Shown here: positions 9,944 through 23,400 of the stretch, piece after piece
Position numbering within the stretch: the stretch's first letter is position 1
Layout: each line of letters opens with the position of its first letter
Origin: Tetranychus cinnabarinus
Lineage: Eukaryota > Arthropoda > Arachnida > Trombidiformes > Tetranychidae
NCBI GenBank assembly: GCA_022266195.1
Contig: WHVY01000006.1
Span: forward strand, 2,356,001-2,420,000
Direction of reading: 5' to 3'
DNA length: 64,000 nt
The notes under the pieces: model-generated
Database searches by the model: none
What the model saw: only the letters and a program-made list of their open reading frames with translations
Told to the model about the DNA's origin: nothing
Made by a program: the position numbers and the translations under genes

Positions 9944-12439
9944 TTATATCTGATTCTTTATTCTTCGCTCTTTTTCTACAGTCTCCTTAGTCCTTTCTAT
10001 CCATTCTAATTCTTCTGAATACTTTTTCCGTTTACGCTTCTTCTTGTTTTTCTTCTTTAATTTCCTTAGGCGTTTCTCAGCTTTCTTGGAGATCGCTCCG
10101 TTAAATTGGTTAGGATTCATTATCTTGGCGAAACCATTTTGAACAGGGTTAGAACAATCAGAGTCATCGTCCGAGGAGTCATCGTCATAATCTACAAGAG
10201 AGTTAGATGATATTTTCATCATTCTAGTTTGTCCGGGCAAGGTATCACTTTCAGAGCTGCCTGTTGATGACGGCTTGTCTCCAGAAACTGACAATCGATT
10301 TCCATTTGAGTTATTTAATTTGTTGATGGAGTTGAATTGAGGTGAGCCTCCATTAGTGAACTTAGCATTACCATTACCGTTTGGATGAACAGTAATAGAG
10401 CGGATATTATCCATAATCCCATTACTTTTTTGTTGATTATTATTGTTATTATTGTTTAGACCCATTTTCTGTAACAAGAGGAAAAAATAAAAGTTAAAAA
10501 ATATGTAAAAAATCGAGAAATGAAAATTAAATAACAAATTCGGAGATTTCGATGACCAATTTAGACGGAAAACAAACTCACTTTAAAATCAGCAGAACAG
10601 TTGTTGAGACCCAGCCAACGGACATAAAATAATATATATGCTTGCTGGTCAAGAACTTGATTAATATTTACTTTAATAACCCTATCATCATCCATAAGAT
10701 ACCATAAACCGTTCGAACTTTTAATGTAACAATAATAATGTCCAGAGTTAGACGTAGACCCTAAATGCACTAGAACAGCATTCAGTTTATACAAAATAGG
10801 AGAACCCTGTTAAAAATAAAAATATAATTAGCAGATTTCAAAAAAAATATCATGGATTAGATTAAGTTTGAATTGATAATTACCTTGGAGTCAGACATAA
10901 ACGGTCTTATATTGAATGTTTCGGGGTAGGCGATTTTTTTCGTGATCTTGCCTCCATAAATACGATTGTAATCAAACCTCTTGAATTGAATGGTCGCTAC
11001 ATTAGGAGGTTTGTACACAGTGAAACGTTTGGTTGCCATAACTTTCTTCTTACAATTCGGGCACTTATAAGCGTTATCATTCGAAAGGATTTCTGGCTGC
11101 GTAAATTTACGGAACGCATCTTCTAAATTGTTTATTTCCTATAAAAAAATAAAAAAAATTGTAAATTCTCAGGAAATTAGGGAAAATATGCATGCATGAA
11201 TAAAAGATAGAAATATTTACCTTAATGTCCAAAATAAAGTCCATGAAATAGTCATGAGTGTCACTTTTTGCTTTACATACAGAGCAAGTTACTTGGCTAC
11301 GGTGATAACCACCAAAAATTTCATTAATCACAGTTGTTTCTTTACTCCTAGGATCTAGTTTGACAGAGTTATGTGTTAATTCAAAATTCGTGGTACAACT
11401 TTTCCACATATGATCTAAAACATAACGCAAGAATTCATGCGCATCTTCTTGTCGATTAGGATGGAAGTGTCGAGCTATAGACTTCAGCCTCATGTGTATA
11501 TTCGATGGTTTTATAGCTCCGTTTGGACTGTTGTAGGAACGTAGTACATGTTGTTGGAACTCGCAAATCATACAAAAAGAAGATATTTTACCTGTATGAA
11601 GAAAGACCAATGCATTAGTAAGAAATAAACTCAATATTTGACCAATATGGCATAAGAAAGCATACGTACATTGTGAATGATGATCATCCCCACAATACAA
11701 GAGATAGTTTATTAAAGGTGGACAATAAGTTAAACACTGTAAAACGGAGTTCATGTAACACGTATTTCCTAGATTAACAAGGCCAGCTCCAACTTTATTG
11801 ACCTGTAGAATAAATAAACTCTCAGTTAGAAGAGGCTCGATTGAAAAAGCCGGCTTTTGCACATAGTGCTTCAACTCACCTGTTTCCATTCTAGATGGAC
11901 TTTTTTATTGTAAACAATGACTTTACGAGGCCCAATAGCGTCATATGATGGAGTAACAAAGCCGTTGGTGGCAGCTTGCAGTTTAATTGATTTGTTTAAT
12001 TCAACAATTTTTTCGGCTTCTACTTTTTTTGTAACAATCCATTTGGTTTGTTGATCAGGTGTTAACACAGTATACTTTCCATAGTTATCAAGCCTTTTTT
12101 CGAGAGACTCATCCGCATTGTAGCTTCGAAATTCAATATTATCAGTAAGAATTGAAGATCTACATCCACTTGATATCTAAAAACAACATGGTAAACGAGA
12201 GATGATACACACAAAATTAGTTCAGCTTTAAAACTTATATCAAAGATTTTATATAAATTCTGGTCAGAATTATTTATAAAAGATAGATTAAGGAAGCCTG
12301 AACAAGCATTTATCTCAACATTAATAAAGATTCAATAATAAAATAGCATGCATCAAGGCCTAGGTAGATTAGCATTAAAACAGAAACCTTGACCTACCTC
12401 TCGTTTTAAGGAAAAACTTTTTCCAAAGCCGATCTCCAT
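9944..12439 (-). CDS. Ubiquitin carboxyl-terminal hydrolase, USP36/USP42 type
   Basis: Cysteine protease that removes ubiquitin. The closest family is USP36/42 (Drosophila scrawny), nucleolar/nuclear enzymes. Seven exons: 12398-12439, 11880-12176, 11670-11802, 11221-11591, 10884-11138, 10582-10806, 9944-10468. Phases are consistent and the product is 615 residues. The catalytic Cys box is GNTCYMNSVLQCL (Cys about 128), the His box is NSGHYYCY (His about 389), and the acidic residue lies in WYLMDDDRV. Zinc-binding pairs CSVC and CPNC lie between. Family signatures: GAGLVNLGNTC, RQEDAHEFLRY, GGKITKKIAYPE, NIRPFMS. The tail has an Asn run (GLNNNNNNNQQ), an acidic Asp/Ser stretch and a Lys/Arg cluster (KKKNKKKRKRKK) likely to act as a nuclear/nucleolar signal. 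The protein is much shorter than human USP36. The 78-bp intron 11592-11669 is divisible by three and has no stop. Confidence 0.9.
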
Positions 12440-14426
12440 GGTTAAAGATAAAGTTGAGTAGATGATTGGGAATTAATGATCACAATTAAAACATTATATT
12501 GATATAAATATTTAGTTTGATTTTGAGGTTAATTTCTGGAGTCGGTTGATTTAGAAGGAAGAGGTTCAAGACTCATGCCTGGTTGATGTTTGACTCTCAT
12601 ATATTTTCAGATTCGCCTCACACATCTTTAAAAAATTCTGATAGAGGGCAGAACAAGCAAGCTGTACACTTTAAATCGTTTTAATTTTAATGCTCTTATT
12701 GATTCCAACGTCTTTTTAATCTAAATTGTTCAAATCTAATGATTAATTTCAGTGATTTAGCACTGAAAATTTACTAAATTAGACTTTGACTTTAAACAAT
12801 TGTAGATGAAATAATTTCAAGCCAGATTGAATTCAATTTTGAAGCAAAAATTGTTTAATTTAAATCTAATTGAAGGTGATAGGGAAATTCGGGTAAAATA
12901 TTTCTTTGATTACAATTTACATAAGCTGATTTATCAAATTATTAAGATAAACTCTCTTCTCTTGACTAACAAAAAGTCTAGGGATAAGTACATTGGGTGA
13001 ATTATTGAATTTTTACAATGAAGAGAGAGAAAAACAAATGATAACAAAAACAAATGAAAATTAGAGAGAACATATTGATAAATTTGAATTGGGAATGTAA
13101 TAGTAATCATTCTTAAAGTTAATCAACTGAAACAAGAGCCAATTTTAAAAACATTAGTTAACTGGTTGATATTAACTTTCAAGATTTGCTTTAATTTGCT
13201 TTCATTTTTCATTTTAATTGATTACATTGTTGTTTTTTGCTCCATTATATCTTAGCATTTAATTTTGGTACAAGGCACAGTTAAGCTATTATTTTCATAA
13301 CAATTATTAATCTCAATCAAGAGATGTCAAGATATATAATGATATAGAGAATCAGTATTGGTTATTGAAACTGAGAGCTTTTGAATATTAAAACAATATC
13401 AATGTATCGAGATTAACTATCTCAATAAGCAGACAAATGATGAGAAATCAAATTAAAAAATGAAAAACAAAAGCAAACGTAAAACCCATTCTAATACATA
13501 ATTGTTAAGATATAATCAGAAATACTTGCTCTCCAAGAATGACCATTTTCATTCTGGAATCAGCAAATAAGTAATTTACACGCTATTAATGAAAATAATA
13601 CGTATTCTCATTCTGGGCTAATCAGAAATTCGTAATCCTAAAAGATTATTGAAAGCAAATCCATTGAAATTAAAACTTTGCCAACTCCTTGTAAACAGCT
13701 TTCCTTTTTCCTGGTCTCTCTTCAGTCTGGTTTAAGTAGCTCAATAATTTCAGGATAATCCAAAGTTGCTTTGAGTTGATAATTTAAACATGAAAGTATT
13801 TGATTTGTATGATGTTAATAAATTATGGCTTGTTAATAACCAGACAGGGCACTTGGTCAAAAATGTAAATTTAAAATATGAAAGGCAGATTTCATTTGGT
13901 TGCTTAGTTTTCAATCCTTTTGTTGGTGATGCATTTTGCCTTGAAGTGAGTTAAATTGAGTTTAATTATCATCCGATTAATTTTTAAAATTTCGAGTTTT
14001 GTTGAAACAAAATGCTAACTAAAAGCAGCACAAAATGAATCCAAAGTCAGTATAGCTTTAAATATTAACAGATTAACATTGTCCATTAGATAAACCAAAA
14101 AGTCATCTTAATCTTTAGTTTCTATTTTTTACTTTTTTTTCATATTTAAAGGTAGTAAAAAAAGCTAAAATATTTAATCATTTAATTGTCGTCTTTAAAT
14201 ATTGTGATTCTTTTTTATATCTCGTTTTGTTTATTATTTTTCTTGATTCAGTCTGATTTAATGTAGATTCCGTTTAAGTAAATATGATTTGGTTGATTGT
14301 GATGATGAATGTATTTGCGTGCGTTATTCGGTAATGATACTTTAGTAAAGGTTTTTGCATTTACGCCATCCTTTTACCCTCGATCTAATATTAGATCCAA
14401 AATAGTTTCCGATTTGGTTTCATCTC
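12440..14426. other. Intergenic between USP36-like and the PMCA 3' end
   Basis: No coding exon is recognised on either strand. The right part probably holds the 3' UTR of the calcium pump, the left part the promoter of the deubiquitinase. The base composition is uniformly AT-rich. Confidence 0.45.
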
Positions 14427-17400
14427 TCAGTCAGCTTGTGCTGTCGTAAGACGAAGATGTGCTTGATTTTCAACATTCACATTTTCCGCTGATGTAGCTT
14501 CGTTCATTTTCTCGTTGTCAATTGATGGAGCCGAATGAAGGAATGCACTTCGCAATAAAGATTGAGATGGGATGCTTCTTTCATCAACACCGGTCCGGAA
14601 TGCATGGACAACACGAATCTGTAAACATTGGTAGAAACAGAAGAATCATTAGTAAATTATTTACAATCAATAATTGATTTTTTTGAAATTATTGACACTA
14701 ACTTGATGTTGAAGACGCTTAATTCCTCTAACCCATAAAATTCGGCCTGAAGCTTTGTCTCTTGCATAAGATTCCCTTTTGCCGTCATCCCACATTGAGA
14801 CAGGAGCAACAATCATATCTTCAGGTGGTTTACGGCCGACTGAGAATTTCTTAGTTAAAATACTCTTTGGAATAGTAGTTAATATTTGACCCCAAACCAT
14901 GACACCAACTCCAAAAAATATACACCACATCCATTGTTCAAGAGTTAAGGGGGCCACTGAAAATGCTCGACCACCGAATTCGACAATTAAAACCTGAAAG
15001 AAAAAACAAGTTAAAAATGTATAACAATATAAAGGGTGATTTAAGGTTGACCAAATTACCTGTCCAACAAGAGTAACTATGATAACAATACAGAAAATAG
15101 GATTTCTTGTTATATTTTCAAAAATGTTTCTTTCCCCACGAATTTTACGGGCATTAATTTCATTGAAAAGCGTCATCATGACAAAAGTATTAAAAATGAT
15201 GGTAAAATGTTGTGATGGAGGAGCCCCGATTGGAGCATACATTCCCGTGTCAATATCGAAAAATACGTGACCTGAAAAAGGCATTAGATATTAGTTTAAC
15301 CGAAATTATCTGAAAGATTGCCTTCAACTCTTACCATGAAATAGAAAATAAAAAACAACTGTGAGTTGATAAATTGTCTGACCAACAATATTTTTCAACA
15401 TAGTTCTAGATATTAAAGGCTTAGTTCGACCATAAGGTTTTCGTAATAATAATGATAGAGTAGGAACTTCAGTGGCCAGCGCAAGTGAAGCCAATGTGTC
15501 CATGATTAAGTTAACCCAAAGCATTTGAACAGCTCGAAGTGGACTGTCCTGTGAAACAAGAGTGATAAGGTAAGAAAGGTTAGACTGTGACATTTGATTT
15601 TCAACTATTAAACACCAATGTATTTACCTCGATAGCACAAGCACCAACAAAAGCAACAATTACAGCAACTACGTTGACTGTCAGTTGAAATTGAAGAAAC
15701 TTGGCAATTGAATCATAAACGTTTCGTCCCCACATGACGGCTTTTACAATGCTACTGAAATTGTCATCAGTCAAAATAATATCAGATGCTTCTTTAGCCA
15801 CATCAGTTCCAGTTATACCCATAGCGAAACCAACATCTGCCTTTTTCAGTGCTGGACCATCATTTGTACCATCTCCAGTGACAGCAACAACTTCCCGAGC
15901 AGGACTTATTTTGGATTCAATCATGTGTTTAACCTAAACGAAAGAAAGGTTGAAATTAATAAACTGAGATTCAATTAATTAGATGATCTACACTTACAAG
16001 AACATATTTGTCGGACGGTGATGAACGAGCAAGAACCCGTAAACGAGGCCAGATACGATCGAAAAGAGCTTGTTGGACTTCACCATTAGAGTCACGGATA
16101 CGTTTATTATACTCTTTTCCCTCAAGAACCAGAAAATCTTCGCCTGGTTTAATGATGCCACATTTCATTGCAATCGAACGAGCAGTGTTAACATTATCTC
16201 CAGTGACCATTCGAACGGTAATTCCTGCTCTTTGACACTTTCTTATTGCATCAGGAACCTGTAAAATAAGATATAAACAATTAATTTCAGTACAAAACCA
16301 ATTTTCGAAGCTTGAATTTAGCACAAATTTGAAACATTTTCTTCATTTATACATATTCCAAACGTATTTTTAAATTAAATTTATCCTGAGTCTTAAAAAT
16401 TAAATCCTAAGAAATGAAATCTTCTGATAGAAACCAATTCAGATGTATTTTCAATGGAAAAGCTAAGATATTTGAAAATGTAATGAAATATTTGCCTCAT
16501 GTAATTGAAATTTCTCAAAATTAATCTCAAAATCGCTAATTTCCTTGGCAACAATAAACCATTGAAAAATGTAACATTTCAAGTTTAAAATCCAAGTTTG
16601 CTCATTTTTTTGTGTAAAACAAATATTTACTTCAGGCCTAACTGGATCCTCAATACCACAAATACCCAAACATGTGAGTTTAGATATAACTGCAGTTTCA
16701 TCTTCCCAATCAGGTTCCTCGGTAATATGCACTTGATTAATGGACGTCGGTTGATTGTAGACAAACTCTTTATATGCAATGGTCATGGTTCTTAGGCCAT
16801 CACAGGCCATCGGTTCAATAACTTCCTTGACAATATTATCCTGATCGGTTCGACTAAATTTATCCAGTTTACCTCCAGACCCATGAATAAAGGTACACTT
16901 TTTGGTTACAATTTCTGAAGCTCCTTTGGTAAATACACGGAAACCATTGGATGTTTTAATCACGGTGGACATTGATTTACGAACAGAATTAAAGGTGTAA
17001 ACCTTGTACAATTTTTCCTCTGGTATCTCATCTCGAACCTTTTGATAATGTTTACCAAGAGCTAAAACAAATCCCAATAATCCACATTCAGTTTTATTAC
17101 CAACATGCTTGGGCAGTTCACCAGGATTTTCAGGAGCCTGGTGAAAATAAAGATAGATACAAACACAAAGATATAGAAACGAAATGAGTAAATAAACATC
17201 AAATTAAATAAATTATGTGCTATTTTTATTATCATTATAAAACTATAACACTAAACAAAGTGATAAACAGTTGGTTTAAATTAAATATCAGCTAGCCTTT
17301 CAACTAACAGTGTTTTTTTCAATTAACCTAAAAGACTTGATAATAATAAATATTTAATTTGACAGGTGGAATATAAAATCAAACTGAAAATATGATTCAG

Positions 17401-20400
17401 TAAACTGTTCAAATTAATTAAAACCATTAAACTAAACGACTAAATAATACAATAAAGATAATGATGACAGTAATAGACATTTAAACCAACCAGAAAAAAT
17501 AGAAACACTTACAATTATTCGAGTTGTATAACCAGAGTTGATTGAGATTCCTTCAATAAGCAAGTCAGCAACGTCTTTGGGTAAATCTTCATATTTAGGT
17601 ATTTCTTTATATCGATGTCCAGCAACCCAAGCTGAAACACAAGTCATCCTGTTGGTGGTCAATGTTCCAGTTTTATCTGAACAAATGGCGGTTGCATTGC
17701 CCATAGTTTCACAAGCATCTAAATGACGAACCAGATTATTATCTTCCATCATTCTCTGTAAAGTAAATGAAAAGATGATTAGAATTGATTGTTCAAAAAC
17801 TGGTCAATTGTTCAATATTACCTTAACGGAATAGGCAAGAGCCAAAGTTACTGCCAATGGAAGACCTTCAGGAACAGCAACTACCAAAACAGTTACACCA
17901 ATAATTACAAATTTTACAAAATATTGCAAATCTTTTGCTAATGAAAATCGAGCTTTTTTAATGGCAAATTCAGCAATTAAGTATCGAATCGTCATTATTG
18001 CAACCGTTAAAATAGCAATGATTGAACCTGAAAATGAAAAATCAAAAGATCAGAGTTAATATCAATAGAAATAAAGATTTCAAGATGAACCAGAATTGCC
18101 ATCATTTTAAAATTACAGTGATTGTGACAAAAATGATCACTAAATCGCTAAATGACTATGAAAGCCTCTAAGCCTGATTATCAAATTCTGGTCTGATTAA
18201 GCTCAGGATTTCCAGATTCACCAATAAACTGAAAAGCCTTTGAGAATCCAAATGTATTTCAGTTTCAAGAAATTGATAAGACCTTAAACCGGTAAATGGT
18301 AAGGTAAGAAACCAGTTTTGTACCAAAATTTTTAACTTATCTGAAGTCAATTTAAAGCAACTATTCATATTGATTTGAAGTTAAATATTTCATTTGTTAC
18401 CAGCAACTAGAGACAAAAATGTTTATTTTGACAGAATTGACTGAATTTTGAATTTTAATTGATATCTTTTCATCAAGAGATTAAACCTGCTCGCAACAAA
18501 TCAATCTATCCTTTCATGTTATGATGTTTAATCAATAACTTGAAGGATCACGATTATCGTTAAATAAAACCTTATGTTTGCTGTTGGAGATGCATTAAGA
18601 TATTATTCAATTAGTTTATGCAATTGAGCTGAATTTATTAATTTCAATTCATTTCATTTCACTTTCACTTTCCTGGTTTACTATTAAATATCAGAGTTCA
18701 TTTATCAAACTCTTAATTTATCATAAACAATTTACCAAATCTCCAAGATGAATTGATAAATATACAAGTTATATTCAAATTAGAGCAAAAAGCGAAAAGG
18801 AGAAGCAAAAAAATAGGTTCAAGTAAACAAGGAAAAGCATAACAGAATCAAATTAACTCATAATATATATTTTTTTCGCAATTTAATTTATTCTCTCCAT
18901 TTCATTCCGTAATAATATACAAAAGCCTAATGCATCAAGAGTAATTATAGCCAATAGTTAAGGTTAAATTGAATTGAATTACAACTATATTTTCATCAAC
19001 AAGGAAGCATCAATAAAACAAAGTGAAATTTTCAATATTAAGTGTAAATAAAAGGTAATAATGATAATATTTCAATTGCATGCAATTTCAGGTGAAAAGG
19101 GAGAGCAAAAAAGTTGAACCAAATTACCAAAGGATGGAATGAAAAAAATGAAATGAACAACAAAAAAACTGATATTGAGGGCAAAAAGAGATGAAAGTTG
19201 AAGATTAAAGTTAACGGATTGGGAGTGAATTTTGGTTTAAGGTTGGGAGTGAATGTTCAACTCATCAATCATGTGAATGAAATAATGAACAAGGCAATGA
19301 ACAATGTCTTAGCAGAATTTTGTTTTTTTTTCAGAAAATAATTGCAAGTTATTTTGAGAATCTTTAACTTTACAAGCCAAAGGGTTGAAATTGTGGATAA
19401 GATTGAAAGTGGTTTTGAAAAGGCAACTTTCCTAATCCAAGCCATCAATCAAGGGTGTTAATAGAGGATTAGATATTCAATCATGAGTCTAGTTAGAATG
19501 GGAAAAGCATGATGATCAATCATAAAATGATAATCTAATTGAAATGTTTTAATGCAACATTTTCAGTCTTGATTAACACTTGACAATCAATTCTTGTCCA
19601 AACATGTAAACATTTCATTAAATGATGTAGAAATATCTCTCATCTGATTGAAACAATTTTCAATTTTAAATATCAAAGGAAAATGTAAATTTTGCTTTCT
19701 CTGAGTTTGACTGATTTTGTGGTTTGAAATGTCAGTAAACATTAAGATATTTCTTGTTCTAATTGTATTTCCAAGTTATAATTTTGGTTAAATTGATTGA
19801 TCAATGAGACTAAAGGTAAATCAATAGTTATTGGTGAATCTGAAGACAGTAAATCATCATTTATCTCTTGCTCCAAGTCCCAGTCAGGGAAGGACTGGGA
19901 CTTGAAATGTGACTGGCAATGTAAAGACAAGCAATCTCAGTTTTTCAAGAAAACCTGTTTCCATTATAAATGTATCATCATCAAGAAAATGTTCATTTTT
20001 TTTCTTCCTTCTTCTTCCAACATTTATCTTCTCCATCCATTCACCAAGAATCATCATCATAATCACCATAACATTGAAAAGTGAACAAGTGAATTAAATA
20101 GGAAAACTTTTCAACTTCTTGATTGATGAAAACATGAATTATCTTGAATGTTGTATTTCCATTTCTTACTGAATAAATATGAAGCAGCAAGAATCGAGCA
20201 ATTCAACCTTTTTTTTTGTTATTCTATCAAAACTCACATATGTTCATCGGTGGTCGTCCATCATCATCTTCCTGTCTTCATTATCATCACCAAACCCATT
20301 TCATCAAAATCATTGTTTCCTTTGCACTGAGATACCAACTGGATAATAAAATTGACTTGAAGCTAAATAACCACTAAAATCATTGATTCATTGTTTTCAT

Positions 20401-23400
20401 TTTAATGTTGACCATCATCATAATGGTTAGGAAATGTTTCCTCGATTTGTCATGCTAAAGCATCATGCTTAACCTCCTGGGTTTCAATGGATAGTTTTGA
20501 TAAAAGATTCAATTCATGTAATCAAAATGGTTTGCCCATTAACATATTCAGGTTAATAAAGGCTGGTTAAGATGATCATCATCATTATGAGTAAATAATG
20601 GAAAGATGAACAACAATCAGTTGATTCAGTTAATCTCTCTCAAAGGTTATTGTTCAAGTTGTTATTTATAAATAAATAAGTCTCTGTTGTAACAACTGAT
20701 CAGGGAAAGACAAGCAAAAAAATAAGAGCCAAATAAAAGTATAATAACATGAAAACCAATCAACAGCAATCAGAATAAACTACTTTTTTCTTCCTTCCCT
20801 TTACCATAATAGTTCAAGTTGTTGGATTGAACCATTCAAATCCCAAGGAGTTAATCTTGATTACTGTCTATCATTTTCATCTATTTTTCCTTCTTTCAAT
20901 GTTCATTCAAACATACAAACACACTCAACTTCAATTGTTAAAGTCACTAGATTCTGGATGAGCAAATAAAATCATCCAATGTTTCTGCCTTTTTTTTCAT
21001 TCTTATTTACACATTTTTTATTCTTGCAAATTGTTGATAGGAAAATCATTTCATCATTAAGACATTCATTTCCGTCGTTTGGCTTCAACTCGATTCAGTC
21101 TGAAAATTCTGTATAATTCTTGGGCTTTTATTTTGTCCAATTCACAAGAGATTCTAATGAATAAACAATTGGAAAAAAAGGTTGATTGTTCAGCTTTTTT
21201 CTGGTTCCTTTTCTCTCTCTGTGTCTGCTTTCATGATAAATCCTTAATTTGTTCAATTTAATGTTGATTGAAGTGTCACTTTGCAATTTAATAGAAGAAG
21301 ATAAAATCAATTGCCATTTTAATTATTTACAATTGTCTGTTTAACTGTTTAATCAAAAGCAAATACAAGGTAAACATCATTACGATATTGCTAAAAATCA
21401 TTAACAATCAACGAGTCCATTGTAGTCTGTAAATATCAATTAGTTTGCGACAGTTCAAATAACAAAGTAATCACATTTTTTCACCTCAAAATTAATCAAC
21501 TAATGATTAGCAATGGACAAACAGTATTCCGGTGAATCCAAGGGTAAAAAACGATTCATTTGACTGATTAAACCTAAACCAAGTGTAAAGTAAATCAATC
21601 AAATGACAATTTTATGAGTTAACAGAATTTTCAATTTATAAGATTCTTATTCATAATTTATTCCTAAGGAATCGAGCAAAAAATTGTTTTTCAAACATTC
21701 AGTGTTCACCTAAAAGTAGTTTTTTGCTGTTTTCAGTTGAAATTTTGCTTAAAGATTCAGAGTTATTGATTAATTGGAAAATTAGACTTTAAACAGTTTT
21801 AAGAGTTACTTGAGTTTGAATAGAAAGCTTTAATTAATAGTTAATCATTGACTTTTCAAGCCATTAGACTATATTTAAATGAGATTTGACTTGAAAATGG
21901 TTCAATGGCTTTTAAAGTATCAAGTTGATACCAAACTGTGGTCAGTAAAACAATCAACCTAATTTTGTTTCTAGTCCAATCCATTAGTTTGATTAAAGTG
22001 ACCAGAAATTTTTAGGTTTACTTTGTCAACTGAACATGAATTAGTTTAATCAAAAGTCGATGTTTGATGAAACAGTTTAAAGTAATTCATAAATTGACAT
22101 GAAAACTGGTTCAATGGACATTTTGCTTGAAAATAACATTATATCTGATATTGAATAGTTGAAGCAACAAATTGAAATGAAAAATTTAACTTTTCCAAAA
22201 GTTAACCAGAAAAGCTGGTAATCAATAAAACCAGAAATCAATTTACATTTGAAGTAAAATAATGATTAAAGAGCAATTTAAAGATGAGATAAAGGTGGAA
22301 AGAGTTGAACAGTTGATTAAGGAAACAATGGCAATCAATGGTTCAATTGTTAAAGTTGATTTAAATAACAATATAAATGAAATTACCTGCATAGCTAATT
22401 TGAATGGCAAGTTTAGTTAGTTTGGCTTGAAGGATTGACTTTGCTTCTTTGGATTCATTTTCCTCTTTTTTTGCTTTACTTGCTTTAACCTTTTTTTGTT
22501 GATCTGATGATCCATTGGCGACTCCAGTTGATTGATTAATTTGGTCAACATCTGTCATGAAAAAGGGGAAAAAATAAATTCTCAGAATTAGTTGAAATTG
22601 AAACATGAATTGAAACATAAATTGAAACAGACAACAAATTAACCTTCATCTTCTGTCAAGACTTTGATTTTGAAAGGTTTATCAAATTATAATGAAACCA
22701 TCAAGACACTTTCATAGCAATAATTAAATCTGGTTTGTTTACTTGACCTAACACTTAATAGCTGATAAATAACATGATATTTGGTGAAAGTAATGAAATG
22801 CAGATAATCAATTTGCAAGATGATATCATAATGAACAAATCAAAGTAATCTTAAACCAGAACATTTCAACCATATTTACAGTTGTGTCATTTTTGTGATC
22901 CTTTTATGCTTCAAGTTAACCAATTGTAATCATTGATATTACGGTAAGATGATCAATTTTGGACCATAAATACTGATCAGATTGAGCTATTAACCAGAAT
23001 TAAAGGTTATTATAACTAATGGAATCGATAGAAGAAGAGTTTTCTCCATGATTATCAGTATAATTAAGAGTTGAACATTAATTGTGAAAAATATGAAGAA
23101 AAAGAGTTTTCTAATGATTCAACTTTTTTCCAATGATTAACGTATTTTCATTGCATGATCAATGGATTTATGGGTGAAGATTTATCAGGATATAAATCAT
23201 GGTAAAGGTGATTAAAAATGATTAAATAGTCATTTAACAAGTATTAATCATAACAAGGTTAAATATTTATTTTGATTGGTAAAAGTAAACATTTCAATTG
23301 AGTTACCAAATTGGTTACCAGTTAATAACAGTTGATTAATTTGTAAACCTTTTTGTTTTGACAAATCGACTGTTTGCTGATAAAAAATGATTAATGTTAA

